Below, one piece after another: positions 55,895-64,000 of a stretch of DNA of 64,000 nucleotides. The DNA comes from JAFAQB01 sp045808425 (GTDB taxonomy: Archaea; Thermoproteota; Nitrososphaeria; Nitrososphaerales; Nitrososphaeraceae). The stretch lies in NCBI GenBank assembly GCA_045808425.1, contig JBJMFM010000352.1:1-64000 (forward strand), given 5' to 3'. The notes under the pieces were generated by a model, which was given only the letters and a program-made list of their open reading frames with translations, was not told the DNA's origin and ran no database searches. The position numbers and the translations under genes were made by a program. Positions within the stretch are counted from its first letter, which is position 1; every line of letters begins with the position of its first letter.

Positions 55895-56581
55895 ATGTCT
55901 ACACACCATCATATGGAAATAGACCATTGTATATTCCCTGAACAGCTTCTTTATGATGTAGACAATTTTGTTTGGGCAGATAATAACAATGGAAATGAAT
56001 CTATAGTTGTCGGTATCACTAGTGTTTTAACATCCATTGCCGGAAAAATATGTACCATAAAAATAAAGAGCCCGGGAACTGAGATAAAAAAAGGGAAAAG
56101 TATCGGAACAGTCGAAAGCAATAGGTACTTTGGATTAGTACGGAGTCCACTAAGCGGTACAATAATAGAATCCAATGATTCTATAATCAATAGTCCAAAG
56201 ATCGTAAACGACCATCCCTACACAGAAGGGTGGTTCACAAAGATTAGGCCTAACAATATAGCGGAGGAAATCAAAGGCTTGGAAACCATTGAGAATTGTC
56301 ATGCAAAGATAAAACCAATAATTCAGCAACTACATGTAAGATGCTTTGCCCAGTTCCCTGATTACGAGATGTTCGAAATAGGAGTTGAATGCGCCGCTAC
56401 TCTTACAAAACTTGACGAATTATTGGCAGAAATTCAAAAGGGCCAGGTGGTACACCTTGTGTCTGATGACGCTACAGCAGATCTAGAGATTGTAAGATGG
56501 TCAGAGCAAAGCGGACAGTCCCTGGCGGAGATCAGAAGGGAAGGAAATCTTTTCCATTTCATAATAAAGAAAATAAAATAG
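55895..56581 (+). CDS. GcvH-like domain fused to a TusA-like domain; lipoyl lysine replaced by arginine
   Basis: A 228-residue two-domain protein. Residues 13-120 align without gaps to the glycine-cleavage H fold: FPEQLLY, VVGITSVLTSIAGKI, TVESNRYFGLVRSPLSG, YTEGWFTKIRP. At the lipoylation site ESVKA the sequence is ESNRY, so R77 stands where the lysine is modified. Residues 158-228 fit a TusA-like domain: EIGVECAATLTKLDELLAEIQKG, VVHLVSDDATADLEI, QSGQSLAEIRREGNLFHFIIKK, with C166 at the sulfur-carrier cysteine (the usual Pro after it is Ala). A rhodanese gene lies 75 bases on, in convergent orientation. Sulfur trafficking is my inference; H-protein function is unlikely. Confidence 0.7.
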   Translation: MSTHHHMEIDHCIFPEQLLYDVDNFVWADNNNGNESIVVGITSVLTSIAGKICTIKIKSPGTEIKKGKSIGTVESNRYFGLVRSPLSGTIIESNDSIINSPKIVNDHPYTEGWFTKIRPNNIAEEIKGLETIENCHAKIKPIIQQLHVRCFAQFPDYEMFEIGVECAATLTKLDELLAEIQKGQVVHLVSDDATADLEIVRWSEQSGQSLAEIRREGNLFHFIIKKIK

Positions 56582-56656
56582 AACTACTACCATTTTGAAT
56601 TAAATTTTTGATTAGAATAATATTTTGATTGCTATATCACTGCATTTATCCAGTCA

Positions 56657-57511
56657 TCATCTTTCTATCTCATTAGCAATCATATTTCCCCATTCGGTCC
56701 ATGATCCGTCGTAGTTCTTGACATTAGGATATCCTAGCAAATATTTTAGGACAAACCATGTATGTGAAGACCTTTCACCTATTCTGCAATAAGCTATGAT
56801 TTCTTTATCTGGCGTTATGTCCTTCGCTTCATAAAGTTTCTTCAGTTCGTCTACCGATTTAAAGGTCCCATCACCGTCATTTACAGCCTGGCCCCAAGGA
56901 ATGTTGGCAGCCCCCGGTATATGTCCTCCTCTTTGAGCGTGTTCTGTGGGATATTCAGGTGGTGCGAGTATCTCGCCTGTAAACTCTTTTGGACTTCTTA
57001 CATCTACGAGTTTTCGATCCTTAGTATCCAGAGACTGTTTTACATAGTTTAGAAACACTCTTATATTGTTGTCCGGTCCTGAAGCCTTGAAATTTCCTTT
57101 AGGATATTGTTGTGGTATATCTTTTGTTAATGGTCTGTCCTCTAGCAGCCATTTTTTTCTACCTCCATTCATAAGCCTTAGATCTTTGTAGCCATAATAC
57201 TTGAAGACCCAAAATGCAAATGCTGCAAACCAATTATTAAAATCTCCATAGAGCACAAGAGTTGTATCATCGTTAATTCCTGCGTTCTGCAGCAGATTTT
57301 GGCACTCCTGTTTTCCTAATACGTTTCTAGTTATTGGATCGTTTATATCTTGCCTCCAGTCAAATAGCACTGCTCCAGGCACATGACCTAGCATATAGTT
57401 AGATTTCGGATCATAGTCCACTTCGGCTATGCGTACATTTGGATCTTGTATATGATCTTCGACCCACTTTGTATCTACTACTACCTCCGGATGTGCGTAC
57501 TCTTGTGGCAA
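56657..57511 (-). CDS. Two-domain rhodanese (thiosulfate/3-mercaptopyruvate sulfurtransferase)
   Basis: A 284-residue tandem rhodanese. The first, inactive domain contains GHVPGAVLFDWRQDIND. The second has the RSPKEFTGE loop, HIPGAANIPWGQAVN and the active-site loop YCRIGERSSHTW with the persulfide cysteine at 242; CRxGxR is the thiosulfate sulfurtransferase form. It moves sulfane sulfur from a donor to an acceptor thiol. Convergent with the GcvH-TusA fusion gene. Confidence 0.92.
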   Translation of the reverse strand: MPQEYAHPEVVVDTKWVEDHIQDPNVRIAEVDYDPKSNYMLGHVPGAVLFDWRQDINDPITRNVLGKQECQNLLQNAGINDDTTLVLYGDFNNWFAAFAFWVFKYYGYKDLRLMNGGRKKWLLEDRPLTKDIPQQYPKGNFKASGPDNNIRVFLNYVKQSLDTKDRKLVDVRSPKEFTGEILAPPEYPTEHAQRGGHIPGAANIPWGQAVNDGDGTFKSVDELKKLYEAKDITPDKEIIAYCRIGERSSHTWFVLKYLLGYPNVKNYDGSWTEWGNMIANEIER

Positions 57512-57696
57512 CCTAGATCAAAAACTCTATGTTGGTATCATATTTATTAGCTTTTCATGTTTAAACTTTATTGGCTTTTTGCGATATCTTTTGGTCTTGG
57601 ATCAAAATTTTTTACTTCTGTTCTAGCTCGACAGGTAGGGTCTTGTTAACAATTTCATAGATACAATATTAGCACGTCGGCTCAATAATTAAGAAC

Positions 57697-57703
57697 TTTT
57701 ATA
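57697..57703 (+). promoter_or_regulatory. TATA box that decides the deaminase start
   Basis: TTTTATA is centred about 28 bases before the ATG at 57729 but only 13 bases before the TTG at 57714. Archaeal TATA boxes lie about 25-30 bases before the transcript start, so a leaderless mRNA from 57729 fits best. Confidence 0.55.
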
Positions 57704-57728
57704 GTAATAGGTATTGGTTAGTATTGGG

Positions 57729-58253
57729 ATGCAAAGACCAGAATGGGACACCTATTTCATGCTTCAGGCAGAAGTGGCGAAGCTTCGTTCAAACTGTATT
57801 ACAAGGCATGTCGGCGCAGTAATCGTAAAAGATAACAGACAAATAGCAACAGGATACAATGGTACTCCTTCTGGCATTAAAAACTGCTTTGAAGGCGGGT
57901 GTTCTCGATGCATGGCCAGAAGCAGAGGAGAGATCATGTCAGGCCAAGACCTCGACAGATGCTTATGTATACATGCCGAAGCAAACGCGATAATGCAATG
58001 TGCGCTCTTTGGAAATGCTGGAAGCACAAAGGATGCTACATTATACTCAACATTTTCTCCCTGTATTGAATGCAGTAAAATGTCTCTTAGTGTAGGTATA
58101 AGACGAATAGTTGTACTTAGCGATTATGCCGAAGACGGAACGCAATTGCTAAACGCCGGAACCATCAAATTGGTAAAGTTGGATCCTGTTTTATTGAAAC
58201 CCTGGACCTCATCTATATATCAAGAGGCACAGAATCATGTGTTAAAGCAATGA
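57729..58253 (+). CDS. Deoxycytidylate (dCMP) deaminase family protein
   Basis: A 174-residue zinc deaminase making dUMP for thymidylate synthesis. It starts MQRPEWDTYFMLQAEVAKLRS, has the family helix NCITRHVGAVIVKD, the zinc/proton-shuttle HAE at 82-84 and PCIEC at 111-115. Additional cysteines in the CFEGGCSRCMA insert resemble the second zinc site of dCMP deaminases. A longer form from TTG 57714 (five more residues) is possible, but the promoter position argues against it. Confidence 0.88.
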   Translation: MQRPEWDTYFMLQAEVAKLRSNCITRHVGAVIVKDNRQIATGYNGTPSGIKNCFEGGCSRCMARSRGEIMSGQDLDRCLCIHAEANAIMQCALFGNAGSTKDATLYSTFSPCIECSKMSLSVGIRRIVVLSDYAEDGTQLLNAGTIKLVKLDPVLLKPWTSSIYQEAQNHVLKQ

Positions 58254-58434
58254 AAAGTTTATGTATGTTTTTAGGATGATTTCATGTTGTTTATCTCTGT
58301 GTTGATTGCTCAGCTTTTACTAAACGGCGTAGCGATAATAATGATCTAAGACAGGTATTTCTAACAGTGCATGTCATTGCTAAGCTATGGCAAAATTAAT
58401 AGCATCCAATCCAATACCTTTTTGTAAACCCTGA

Positions 58435-58743
58435 TTAAAGACTTGAGCTAGTAGTGTTCTGGCTCTCTTGTCCTTCCTCCGGATGTATGATGTATTTTCT
58501 TGCCACGAACAACAGCAGTACACCAAATAAAGCCAATACTATTGCCAGACCTTGCGCTCCCCCATTTGGTACTACCCACAAATATGCTATTGAAAATATA
58601 ATACATGTTGACGCTTGCAGCAAGTAAGTGACTGATTGACGTATCTTTTTTTTCTTTCCAGCAAAGCCAAGTCCGAAGATTATAATAGCTGGATATATAG
58701 TCAACAGGATATACTGATCAATATCTATGCCATTATGAGTCAA
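58435..58743 (-). CDS. Small membrane protein with three hydrophobic helices
   Basis: A 102-residue protein: spans near residues 10-28, 38-58 and 66-86, a basic loop (GKKKKIRQ) after the first that fixes topology, and a polar C-terminal tail. TTG start at 58743. It sits just downstream of the GINS gene on the same strand and may share its transcript. Function unknown. Confidence 0.6.
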   Translation of the reverse strand: MTHNGIDIDQYILLTIYPAIIIFGLGFAGKKKKIRQSVTYLLQASTCIIFSIAYLWVVPNGGAQGLAIVLALFGVLLLFVARKYIIHPEEGQESQNTTSSSL

Positions 58744-58811
58744 CTTGATTATTTTTAAATTTACTTAACTATTAATAAAGAATGTTTTATGTTTTTTCAT
58801 CATTTCTATGT

Positions 58812-59489
58812 TCAAGAGATAGGCTGGATATCTAATTGTACTGCTATCTCATTCTCCATTAAGGATCGTGCATTTTCAAATGGTATTACTGCAACATCTT
58901 CCTCCTGAAATGGACCGTATCTTGTCATATTGACACCTATAAATTGCTCCATTGGTTTGATGAATCTTACAACCGTCTGCTTTGATAGAATTCTTGATGA
59001 AATTGATTCAAGCACTTTAGGTCTACCTTGTAGGGTCGCGGCAAGTATTGCCATTTTTCTCCCATCAAATTCTCTTTCTGCATCCAGAATATACTTCTCC
59101 TCATCTGTGAGCTTTGAATAATCTACGGCGGGCAATATTCTCGAGTGTAAGGATGATGGTTTACCATTTTGAACTTCTCCTCTCATATGTTCTTCTAATA
59201 GTTTACGATGACGAATATCAAGCAGAAGAGTCACAGATACAGACATCAACTTGACTATTTTATCTCGAATATTCGCGTCTATTCCATCATACTCTTGTTC
59301 TTTTAGGTTTTCTAAAGTAGCCGCGATTGTTTTATAAGTATCGAAAGGTATAGGCTGCAAAGTAGGCATTTGGACTTCTTTTAACAATAAGTTATATACT
59401 TCTTTGATTGTTACCGATTTGGCATTAATGTGCTCATTACTATTATCTCGGTATTTTTTCATGTCTTCTTTTCTAACTGGGGTCACCAT
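58812..59489 (-). CDS. gins51: GINS complex subunit (Gins51/Sld5-Psf1 type)
   Basis: A 225-residue replication factor. The helical A domain ends with DEEKYILDAEREFDGRK. The C-terminal B domain reads VVRFIKPMEQFIGVNMTRYGPFQEEDVAVIPFENARSLMENEIA, the small beta-domain of archaeal Gins51. With Gins23 it joins MCM and GAN/Cdc45 in the replicative helicase. It is divergent from glnA. Confidence 0.87.
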   Translation of the reverse strand: MVTPVRKEDMKKYRDNSNEHINAKSVTIKEVYNLLLKEVQMPTLQPIPFDTYKTIAATLENLKEQEYDGIDANIRDKIVKLMSVSVTLLLDIRHRKLLEEHMRGEVQNGKPSSLHSRILPAVDYSKLTDEEKYILDAEREFDGRKMAILAATLQGRPKVLESISSRILSKQTVVRFIKPMEQFIGVNMTRYGPFQEEDVAVIPFENARSLMENEIAVQLDIQPIS

Positions 59490-59545
59490 TTTATTTTTCC
59501 ACCCTCTTGATCATTATTCCTTTGTATCCTCGAAAACTGATAAGC

Positions 59546-59554
59546 TTAAATTAT
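59546..59554 (+). promoter_or_regulatory. TATA-like box of glnA
   Basis: TTAAATTAT is centred about 31 bases before the TTG start of glnA at 59581, consistent with an almost leaderless transcript. Confidence 0.4.
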
Positions 59555-59580
59555 AGTCTTCGATCAAACAGATCTCTTAG

Positions 59581-61047
59581 TTGCCTTATAAAGTAATTGA
59601 TGGTAAAATTGAACCATTAGTATATAGCTCGGATGAAGTCATGCAAAAGTTAAAGAATGACCAGATTAAGTTTATTGATTTGCAATTTACAGACCTAACT
59701 GGAAGATTTCATCATACAACTATGGCGGCTAACATGTTTCATAAGGAAGACTTTAGTATTGGTCTACCCAAATTAGACGGTTCTTCAATTCGTGGTTTCA
59801 CGGAAATTCATGAATCAGATTTAATCATCAAGCCAGATCCCTCTACCTATGCTATTGTACCTTGGATCGAGAAGGACCCTACAGCGAGACTAATATGTGA
59901 CGTTTTGAGCGGGGGCTTTAGAAGAGATTCATTTCCTCGAGATCCAAGAGGAATTGCTAGGAGAACATCTCAGTACGTTTATGATCAGGGCTATGACGCT
60001 TCGTATTGGGGACCAGAGGTAGAGTTTTTCGTTTTCGACAAACTAGAAGTTAATACTATGACTCCATATCATAGCCAGAGCTACAAAATAACATCTAGGG
60101 AAGCACCGTGGTCCACTGAGGGCGTTGGATATGCATTAAGATTAAAAGAAGGATATCTTCCAAGTGCGCCTGGTGACACGCTTATGGATTATCGTAATGA
60201 GTGTGTAGATGTTCTAAGTAATAATTTTGGGATTGTTTGTGACGCTCACCACCACGAGGTCGCGACAGCCGGTCAATGTGAAATCGATATCAGATTCGAT
60301 ACTCTTATGAATGCAGCTGACTCCGTACAGAGTTACAAGTACATAGTCAAGAACATAGCAAAGAAACACAACATGGTTGCTACAATGATGCCAAAGCCAA
60401 TTGCACTCGATAATGGCTCCGGTATGCATGTCAACGTAAGTCTGTGGAAAGATAACAAAAACTTGTTCTTTGATTCTAGTGACAAATATGCAGAAATGTC
60501 AGAACTTGCTCGTTATTTCGGCGGTGGAATTATAGATCATGCGTATGCTCTGGCAGCCATAGTGGCTCCCACAACGAATTCATACAGGAGGCTCGTGCCT
60601 GGATACGAAGCCCCGGTATACGTTGCATGGAGTACAGGTAACAGGTCCGCGATAATAAGAATTCCACACCACTTTAGGGGTCAACGATTTGCAGAGATGA
60701 AAAGGATTGAGTTCAGGGCTCCTGATCCTGCATGCAACCCTTATCTTGCATTCTCTGCAATAATTGCAGCCGGATTGGACGGAGTTAAAAAGAAAACACC
60801 GATCATAGATCCAGTTGACGAAGATATTTTCAAGATGAGTCCGGCACGAAGGAGAGAACTCGGAATCAAGCAGTTGCCTGCAAGTCTAAGGGAGGCATAT
60901 GAAGAGCTAAGCAGCGACAGACTATTCTTGAAGCAAATCCTTGGAGACACGACCATCGATATGATAATCGAGTACGAGTCCAAGGAGCATAATGAGGTTG
61001 CGGTAAGACCTCATCCACATGAATTTTCTATGTACGCTGACGTCTAG
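59581..61047 (+). CDS. glnA: Glutamine synthetase type I
   Basis: A 488-residue enzyme that assimilates ammonia into glutamine. The family motifs are complete: the beta-grasp start IKFIDLQFTDLTGRFHH, YWGPEVEFFVFD, the ATP-binding DNGSGMHVNVSLWKDNKNLFFD, RRLVPGYEAPVYVAWSTGNRSAIIRIP and the substrate-binding KRIEFRAPDPACNPYLAFSAI. TTG start. It lies opposite the GINS gene with a 91-base intergenic region. For an ammonia oxidiser this is the main nitrogen entry point. Confidence 0.96.
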   Translation: MPYKVIDGKIEPLVYSSDEVMQKLKNDQIKFIDLQFTDLTGRFHHTTMAANMFHKEDFSIGLPKLDGSSIRGFTEIHESDLIIKPDPSTYAIVPWIEKDPTARLICDVLSGGFRRDSFPRDPRGIARRTSQYVYDQGYDASYWGPEVEFFVFDKLEVNTMTPYHSQSYKITSREAPWSTEGVGYALRLKEGYLPSAPGDTLMDYRNECVDVLSNNFGIVCDAHHHEVATAGQCEIDIRFDTLMNAADSVQSYKYIVKNIAKKHNMVATMMPKPIALDNGSGMHVNVSLWKDNKNLFFDSSDKYAEMSELARYFGGGIIDHAYALAAIVAPTTNSYRRLVPGYEAPVYVAWSTGNRSAIIRIPHHFRGQRFAEMKRIEFRAPDPACNPYLAFSAIIAAGLDGVKKKTPIIDPVDEDIFKMSPARRRELGIKQLPASLREAYEELSSDRLFLKQILGDTTIDMIIEYESKEHNEVAVRPHPHEFSMYADV

Positions 61048-61409
61048 ATGCTCAGTAGGCGTTGAGAGTACGGAGTGGCGATCCTTACCTTTAATTAAGT
61101 TAAATAGGCCTACCACTGCAAGATAAATACACAACGGTTTTGATATTGAAAAACATTTGATGCTATGATAAATATATATATTTTTTTCACTGCTGACTCC
61201 CATATCTTTTTAGCAGTTCGAGCAATTTATTGGATACTAAAAAGTCAATCTCAAACATCTTCGTGTTCACCTGGAAGTGAAAATTCTGAATCTATTTCAA
61301 TAAAAAGAGGGGGATTTTTGTTTTCCTTGTCACATACCTCACGACCATCTATACATTATCTCAATGTGTAAATACTTCTATCAGCTTTAAGTCGTTGCTA
61401 TAGCTAGCA
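61048..61409. other. Intergenic gap between glnA and tRNA-Val
   Basis: About 362 bases. A short plus-strand frame (61165-61371) has no family signal and is probably chance. A TATA-like GTGTAAATA about 40 bases before the tRNA may be its promoter. Confidence 0.4.
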
Positions 61410-61484
61410 GGATGGGTAGTCTAGCCTGGTTAGGATACCTGTTTCACACACAGGTGGTCGAGAGTTCAAATCTCTCCCCATCCA
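61410..61484 (+). tRNA. tRNA-Val (anticodon CAC)
   Basis: The acceptor arms GGATGGG (61410-61416) and CCCATCC (61477-61483) pair fully, with discriminator A at 61484. The anticodon stem CCTGT/ACAGG encloses the loop TTCACAC with anticodon CAC. The T arm GAGAG TTCAAAT CTCTC is canonical. No intron is visible and CCA is not encoded. It reads GUG valine codons. Confidence 0.95.
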
Positions 61485-61529
61485 CTAATTAGCCAAGTGG
61501 ATAATTAAAGAATACATCATATATTTATC

Positions 61530-63302
61530 TCAGCTAAGTATTAGCATTGATACAAATGTTGTAATAGTCATCAGAAGAAAAATTTTTGTAATATTCATTG
61601 ATTTATCGAGAGCACAAGAATAATCATCAAATTGATCTTTTCCCATGACCTTGATCTTCGATTTGGTTAATAATAACTCGAAATTAGATAAGTGAGCTGT
61701 TTCTATTGATTTACTTGATATTTCAAAAAATATTTCCCCGATTTTGCTGTAAGTACTGATATTCCCTAGTGAATAGTAACCTTGACGTGTTCTTTTGCCA
61801 GAAGTGAAGTGTGTGTCAGATGTACAGACTTCAATCATTTTTATTCCTCTATTATTTAGTGTATTGATTATGTGTTCGCGCAGGCCATTTTCCATATTGT
61901 TCGAATCGGCCCAACCTAATAGATACCTCTTCTCTCCAACTTCTATGAATACTACTGCAAGTCCAGCTTGTCCAAGATCCCCCCCTGCTAAGAACTTGGG
62001 ATAAATGTCATCAGAATTGGCAAAACCAATTTTAAATTGATATTGTTCTGAATGTTTGAGCTTTTCTAAACATTGCTTTGCAGCTACTACCAGATTAATA
62101 CTGTCATAAGCTCCCAGAATATCTCCCATTGCATTATGGCTGTCCACAATGAGAATATGCTTGATCCCGAGTTGTAAAGCATACTTTTGTATATCTCTGT
62201 CCACGGTATCAGGTACGTCTTCCATCCCTTTAGGCGCCATTGAGAGGATAGCTATAACGACGTTGCCAAAAGCAATTCCTACTACACTGCTTTGTCCAAT
62301 TTTAACTTCGACTGGCATACTGCAAGTGCTGCCAACTTCTAATGTTGTTTGTTTTGACAATGTCGCGATGTATTTCTCTAGCTCCTTTTTAGAAGGTATA
62401 TTAAATGAATGACTAGAGACACTGTGCAAAACTAATGCTTTTTTAGAAAACAAAATATACAGTCTATAAGGTAAATTACTTCCTCCAATTGGGCTAAATG
62501 GTCCAGGATGAACTTGAGGCAGAACAAGTGAGACTTGTTTACAGTTTACAGCTTTGAATTTGACAACATATGTGCTAAGGAGTTCATCGTGAGCTTTTGA
62601 CTCTGCAATCCTCTCCATGTTATCTGTCCGATTTTCAGTCCATGCCGCAAGAAACGCCTGTAGGAGTCTGAATGTACTTTCGACTCTAGGTTTTCCAGCC
62701 CTATCTGCCACAATGGTCCACGCTATGCCAATAGCTATAAAGGATAGACCAAATCCAAGTCCAACTGGGTAGACTACAATACTGTGAGAAAATAAGACGG
62801 AATTTTCAATAGCAAATAAAAAAATTAATGGCTGAATAATTGAAGCAGCTATAGCTCTACGAAGCGATGCCCCAAAGACCGATGTAAATATACCAATACG
62901 TAGGCCAATAGCCAATGACATACCTTCGATAACGTAGCTTAGTGAATCTCCATTTTTAGAAAGCAATATGTCAGCAGCTGTTCCAATTAAAACCGTGAAG
63001 AACCAAAGAAGATTCGAAAACGCAGAGACATGGAGAACCTTAGAAATTTTATTTAGAGGAGAGCCACTGAGGGCAAAAAAATCAAGTAAATTTGCAGCTG
63101 TCAGGGATACAATTCCCAGCAACAGCGACCGTAAGAAGTTCATCTCATGCCCATTGCCACCATAGCCCTGGTGAATAAATACAATCCCTGCTCCACATGA
63201 TATGGAGATTATGTAAGAAATTTTATAAGATGAGGGATTTAATCTTGTAAATGACCAACGCCTGTGAATATTCGATACACTATCAAGCCTAGATCTAAAC
63301 AT
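61530..63302 (-). CDS. DUF2070 family archaeal membrane protein
   Basis: A 590-residue protein. The N-terminal about 190 residues hold six or seven transmembrane helices. The soluble C-terminal part contains LVLPQVHPGPFSPIGGSNLPYRLY, the conserved VDSHNAMGD and CTSDTHFTSGKRTRQGYYSLG segments with many His/Asp residues (suggesting metal-dependent chemistry), and a final membrane helix near 570-588. DUF2070 is archaea-specific with unknown function. Its start lies 11 bases after the stop of the Sec61-beta gene, so the two are co-transcribed; a link to membrane protein insertion is possible but unproven. Confidence 0.88.
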   Translation of the reverse strand: MFRSRLDSVSNIHRRWSFTRLNPSSYKISYIISISCGAGIVFIHQGYGGNGHEMNFLRSLLLGIVSLTAANLLDFFALSGSPLNKISKVLHVSAFSNLLWFFTVLIGTAADILLSKNGDSLSYVIEGMSLAIGLRIGIFTSVFGASLRRAIAASIIQPLIFLFAIENSVLFSHSIVVYPVGLGFGLSFIAIGIAWTIVADRAGKPRVESTFRLLQAFLAAWTENRTDNMERIAESKAHDELLSTYVVKFKAVNCKQVSLVLPQVHPGPFSPIGGSNLPYRLYILFSKKALVLHSVSSHSFNIPSKKELEKYIATLSKQTTLEVGSTCSMPVEVKIGQSSVVGIAFGNVVIAILSMAPKGMEDVPDTVDRDIQKYALQLGIKHILIVDSHNAMGDILGAYDSINLVVAAKQCLEKLKHSEQYQFKIGFANSDDIYPKFLAGGDLGQAGLAVVFIEVGEKRYLLGWADSNNMENGLREHIINTLNNRGIKMIEVCTSDTHFTSGKRTRQGYYSLGNISTYSKIGEIFFEISSKSIETAHLSNFELLLTKSKIKVMGKDQFDDYSCALDKSMNITKIFLLMTITTFVSMLILS

Positions 63303-63313
63303 TTAGCAGTTAG

Positions 63314-63481
63314 TTAAACTGGAAACAGGATTCTGATCAGGATAGATATTCCGATTAAGCCTCCAGCAACGCCCAACACGATTTCAGGCTTAACTTTGAC
63401 TCCTCTCGTCTCATCTTCAAAGAATCTCAATAGCCCGGCGCTCGAGGCAGGTAAAGGAGCGTTCTTTTTCTTACTGCTCAT
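63314..63481 (-). CDS. secG: Preprotein translocase subunit Sec61-beta
   Basis: A 55-residue tail-anchored protein from ATG 63481: a basic, Pro/Ser-rich start (MSSKKKNAPLPASSAGLLRF), the conserved FEDETRGVKVKPEIV segment, then one transmembrane helix (about 35-53). It is the small accessory subunit of the archaeal SecYE translocon. It leads an operon with the DUF2070 gene 11 bases downstream. Confidence 0.93.
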   Translation of the reverse strand: MSSKKKNAPLPASSAGLLRFFEDETRGVKVKPEIVLGVAGGLIGISILIRILFPV

Positions 63482-63803
63482 TTTGCAATTAAGTATTCTG
63501 GGAGCCTTAAATATATTCTGTTCGCTACCACCCGGTTTTTTTGATCACCAGCTATTTGACTAACATCTTTGCGGATATAACGTAGGTATGAACAAATATT
63601 GTGGAGATAATGCTTGAAGTGAGCTAGATCTAGTTTTTTATTTCGGCCCGTTAGAGAATCAATATGTGAATTGCGTTAGTTTACTTAGCTAAAAAATCGA
63701 TCAAATAATTAACGTTTCCTCTTAGCGTACATAAATATCAGCAGCAGCCACAGCAGTAGGCAAGGCTTAATAATAGGATCTGAGAAGATCAGCTCACTAA
63801 AAG
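63482..63803. other. Intergenic gap between divergent secG and sui1
   Basis: About 322 bases, containing promoters for both neighbours. No additional gene or RNA was recognised. Confidence 0.45.
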
Positions 63804-64000
63804 ATGGCGGTTATATGCAAAAAATGTGGTCTGCCAGATGATTTGTGTGCCTGTGGAGAACTTGATAAGGAAGACGCTAGAATTGTCGTCCGTTTAGAAA
63901 CTAGGAGATTTTCAAAAACTACAACAATGATTGAAGGTATCGATCCTAAACTGAGCGATATCCATCATATTGTTAAAGATCTGAAGAGCAAATTCGCCTG
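63804..64000 (+). CDS. sui1: Translation initiation factor aIF1 (SUI1), N-terminal part only
   Basis: The first 65 residues of eIF1/SUI1 from ATG 63804; the gene runs off the window end. A zinc-ribbon-like CKKCGLPDDLCACGELD precedes the SUI1 fold (RIVVRLETRRFSKTTTMIEGID, LKSKFA). The Cys-rich start is typical of thaumarchaeal and crenarchaeal aIF1. It controls start-codon selection on the small ribosomal subunit. Confidence 0.88.
   Translation, partial: MAVICKKCGLPDDLCACGELDKEDARIVVRLETRRFSKTTTMIEGIDPKLSDIHHIVKDLKSKFA

Noticed and set aside
61165..61371. 68-residue plus-strand frame before tRNA-Val
   Set aside because: No homology pattern, and it covers the probable tRNA promoter.

Overview
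The window is a low-GC archaeal chromosome segment. It most likely comes from an ammonia-oxidising thaumarchaeon (Nitrososphaerota), probably of the Nitrososphaera/Nitrosocosmicus type. The archaeal machinery is clear: RFC large subunit, a GINS subunit, Sec61-beta, eIF1/SUI1, TSR3, a NIP7-like protein, CofC/CofD for F420, a DPSL-type thioferritin and an archaeal RNase P RNA. The lineage call is inference. It rests on two enzymes of the type used in the thaumarchaeal 3-hydroxypropionate/4-hydroxybutyrate CO2-fixation cycle (crotonase at 126-1013 and 3-hydroxybutyryl-CoA dehydrogenase at 44197-45341), a thaumarchaeal-type integrase fragment, PsbP-like and Thr/Ser-rich secreted proteins, many zinc-ribbon microproteins and long AT-rich intergenic gaps.

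Layout. 0-3.5 kb: crotonase, GNAT acetyltransferase, alpha/beta hydrolase, integrase remnant. 3.8-14 kb: a loose surface-glycan island (two large polytopic membrane proteins, FkbM methyltransferase, GT4 and GT2 glycosyltransferases) interrupted by a PQQ-type sugar dehydrogenase. 14-26 kb: RFC large subunit, class V aminotransferase, M48-like peptidase, VTT/DedA protein, an orphan ABC-2 permease, a run of minus-strand small regulators and chaperone-like genes, thioferritin and a UbiD-family decarboxylase. 26-36 kb: sparse, dominated by very small Cys-rich proteins (C2H2, zinc ribbons, a YHS protein), plus malic enzyme, an orphan solute-binding protein and a relic of a P-loop mobile-element ATPase. 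36.6-39 kb: PD-(D/E)XK nuclease-like protein and the cofD-cofC pair. 40.6-43.3 kb: an RNA-maturation block on the minus strand (TSR3, RNase P RNA, NOL1/NOP2/Sun methyltransferase, NIP7-like protein). 44-53 kb: 3-hydroxybutyryl-CoA dehydrogenase, S-adenosylhomocysteine hydrolase, small secreted and membrane proteins, aconitase. 54-64 kb: PLD-like sensor protein without a kinase, DUF4242 protein, a GcvH-like/TusA-like fusion next to a rhodanese, dCMP deaminase, GINS, glutamine synthetase, tRNA-Val(CAC), DUF2070 protein with Sec61-beta, and the start of eIF1.

Main points for follow-up. (1) The GcvH-TusA fusion has arginine where the lipoyl lysine should be and lies tail-to-tail with a rhodanese. 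(2) Two conserved genes are each broken by exactly one missing A in a long A run, so they reflect either sequencing undercall or slippage. (3) RNase P RNA sits between rRNA-modification genes, with a TATA-like element over the TSR3 stop codon and a hairpin-U-tract terminator candidate. (4) Mobile-element relics and several unannotated microproteins lie in apparent gaps.

All calls come from reading the sequence and recalling family motifs; no database search was run.
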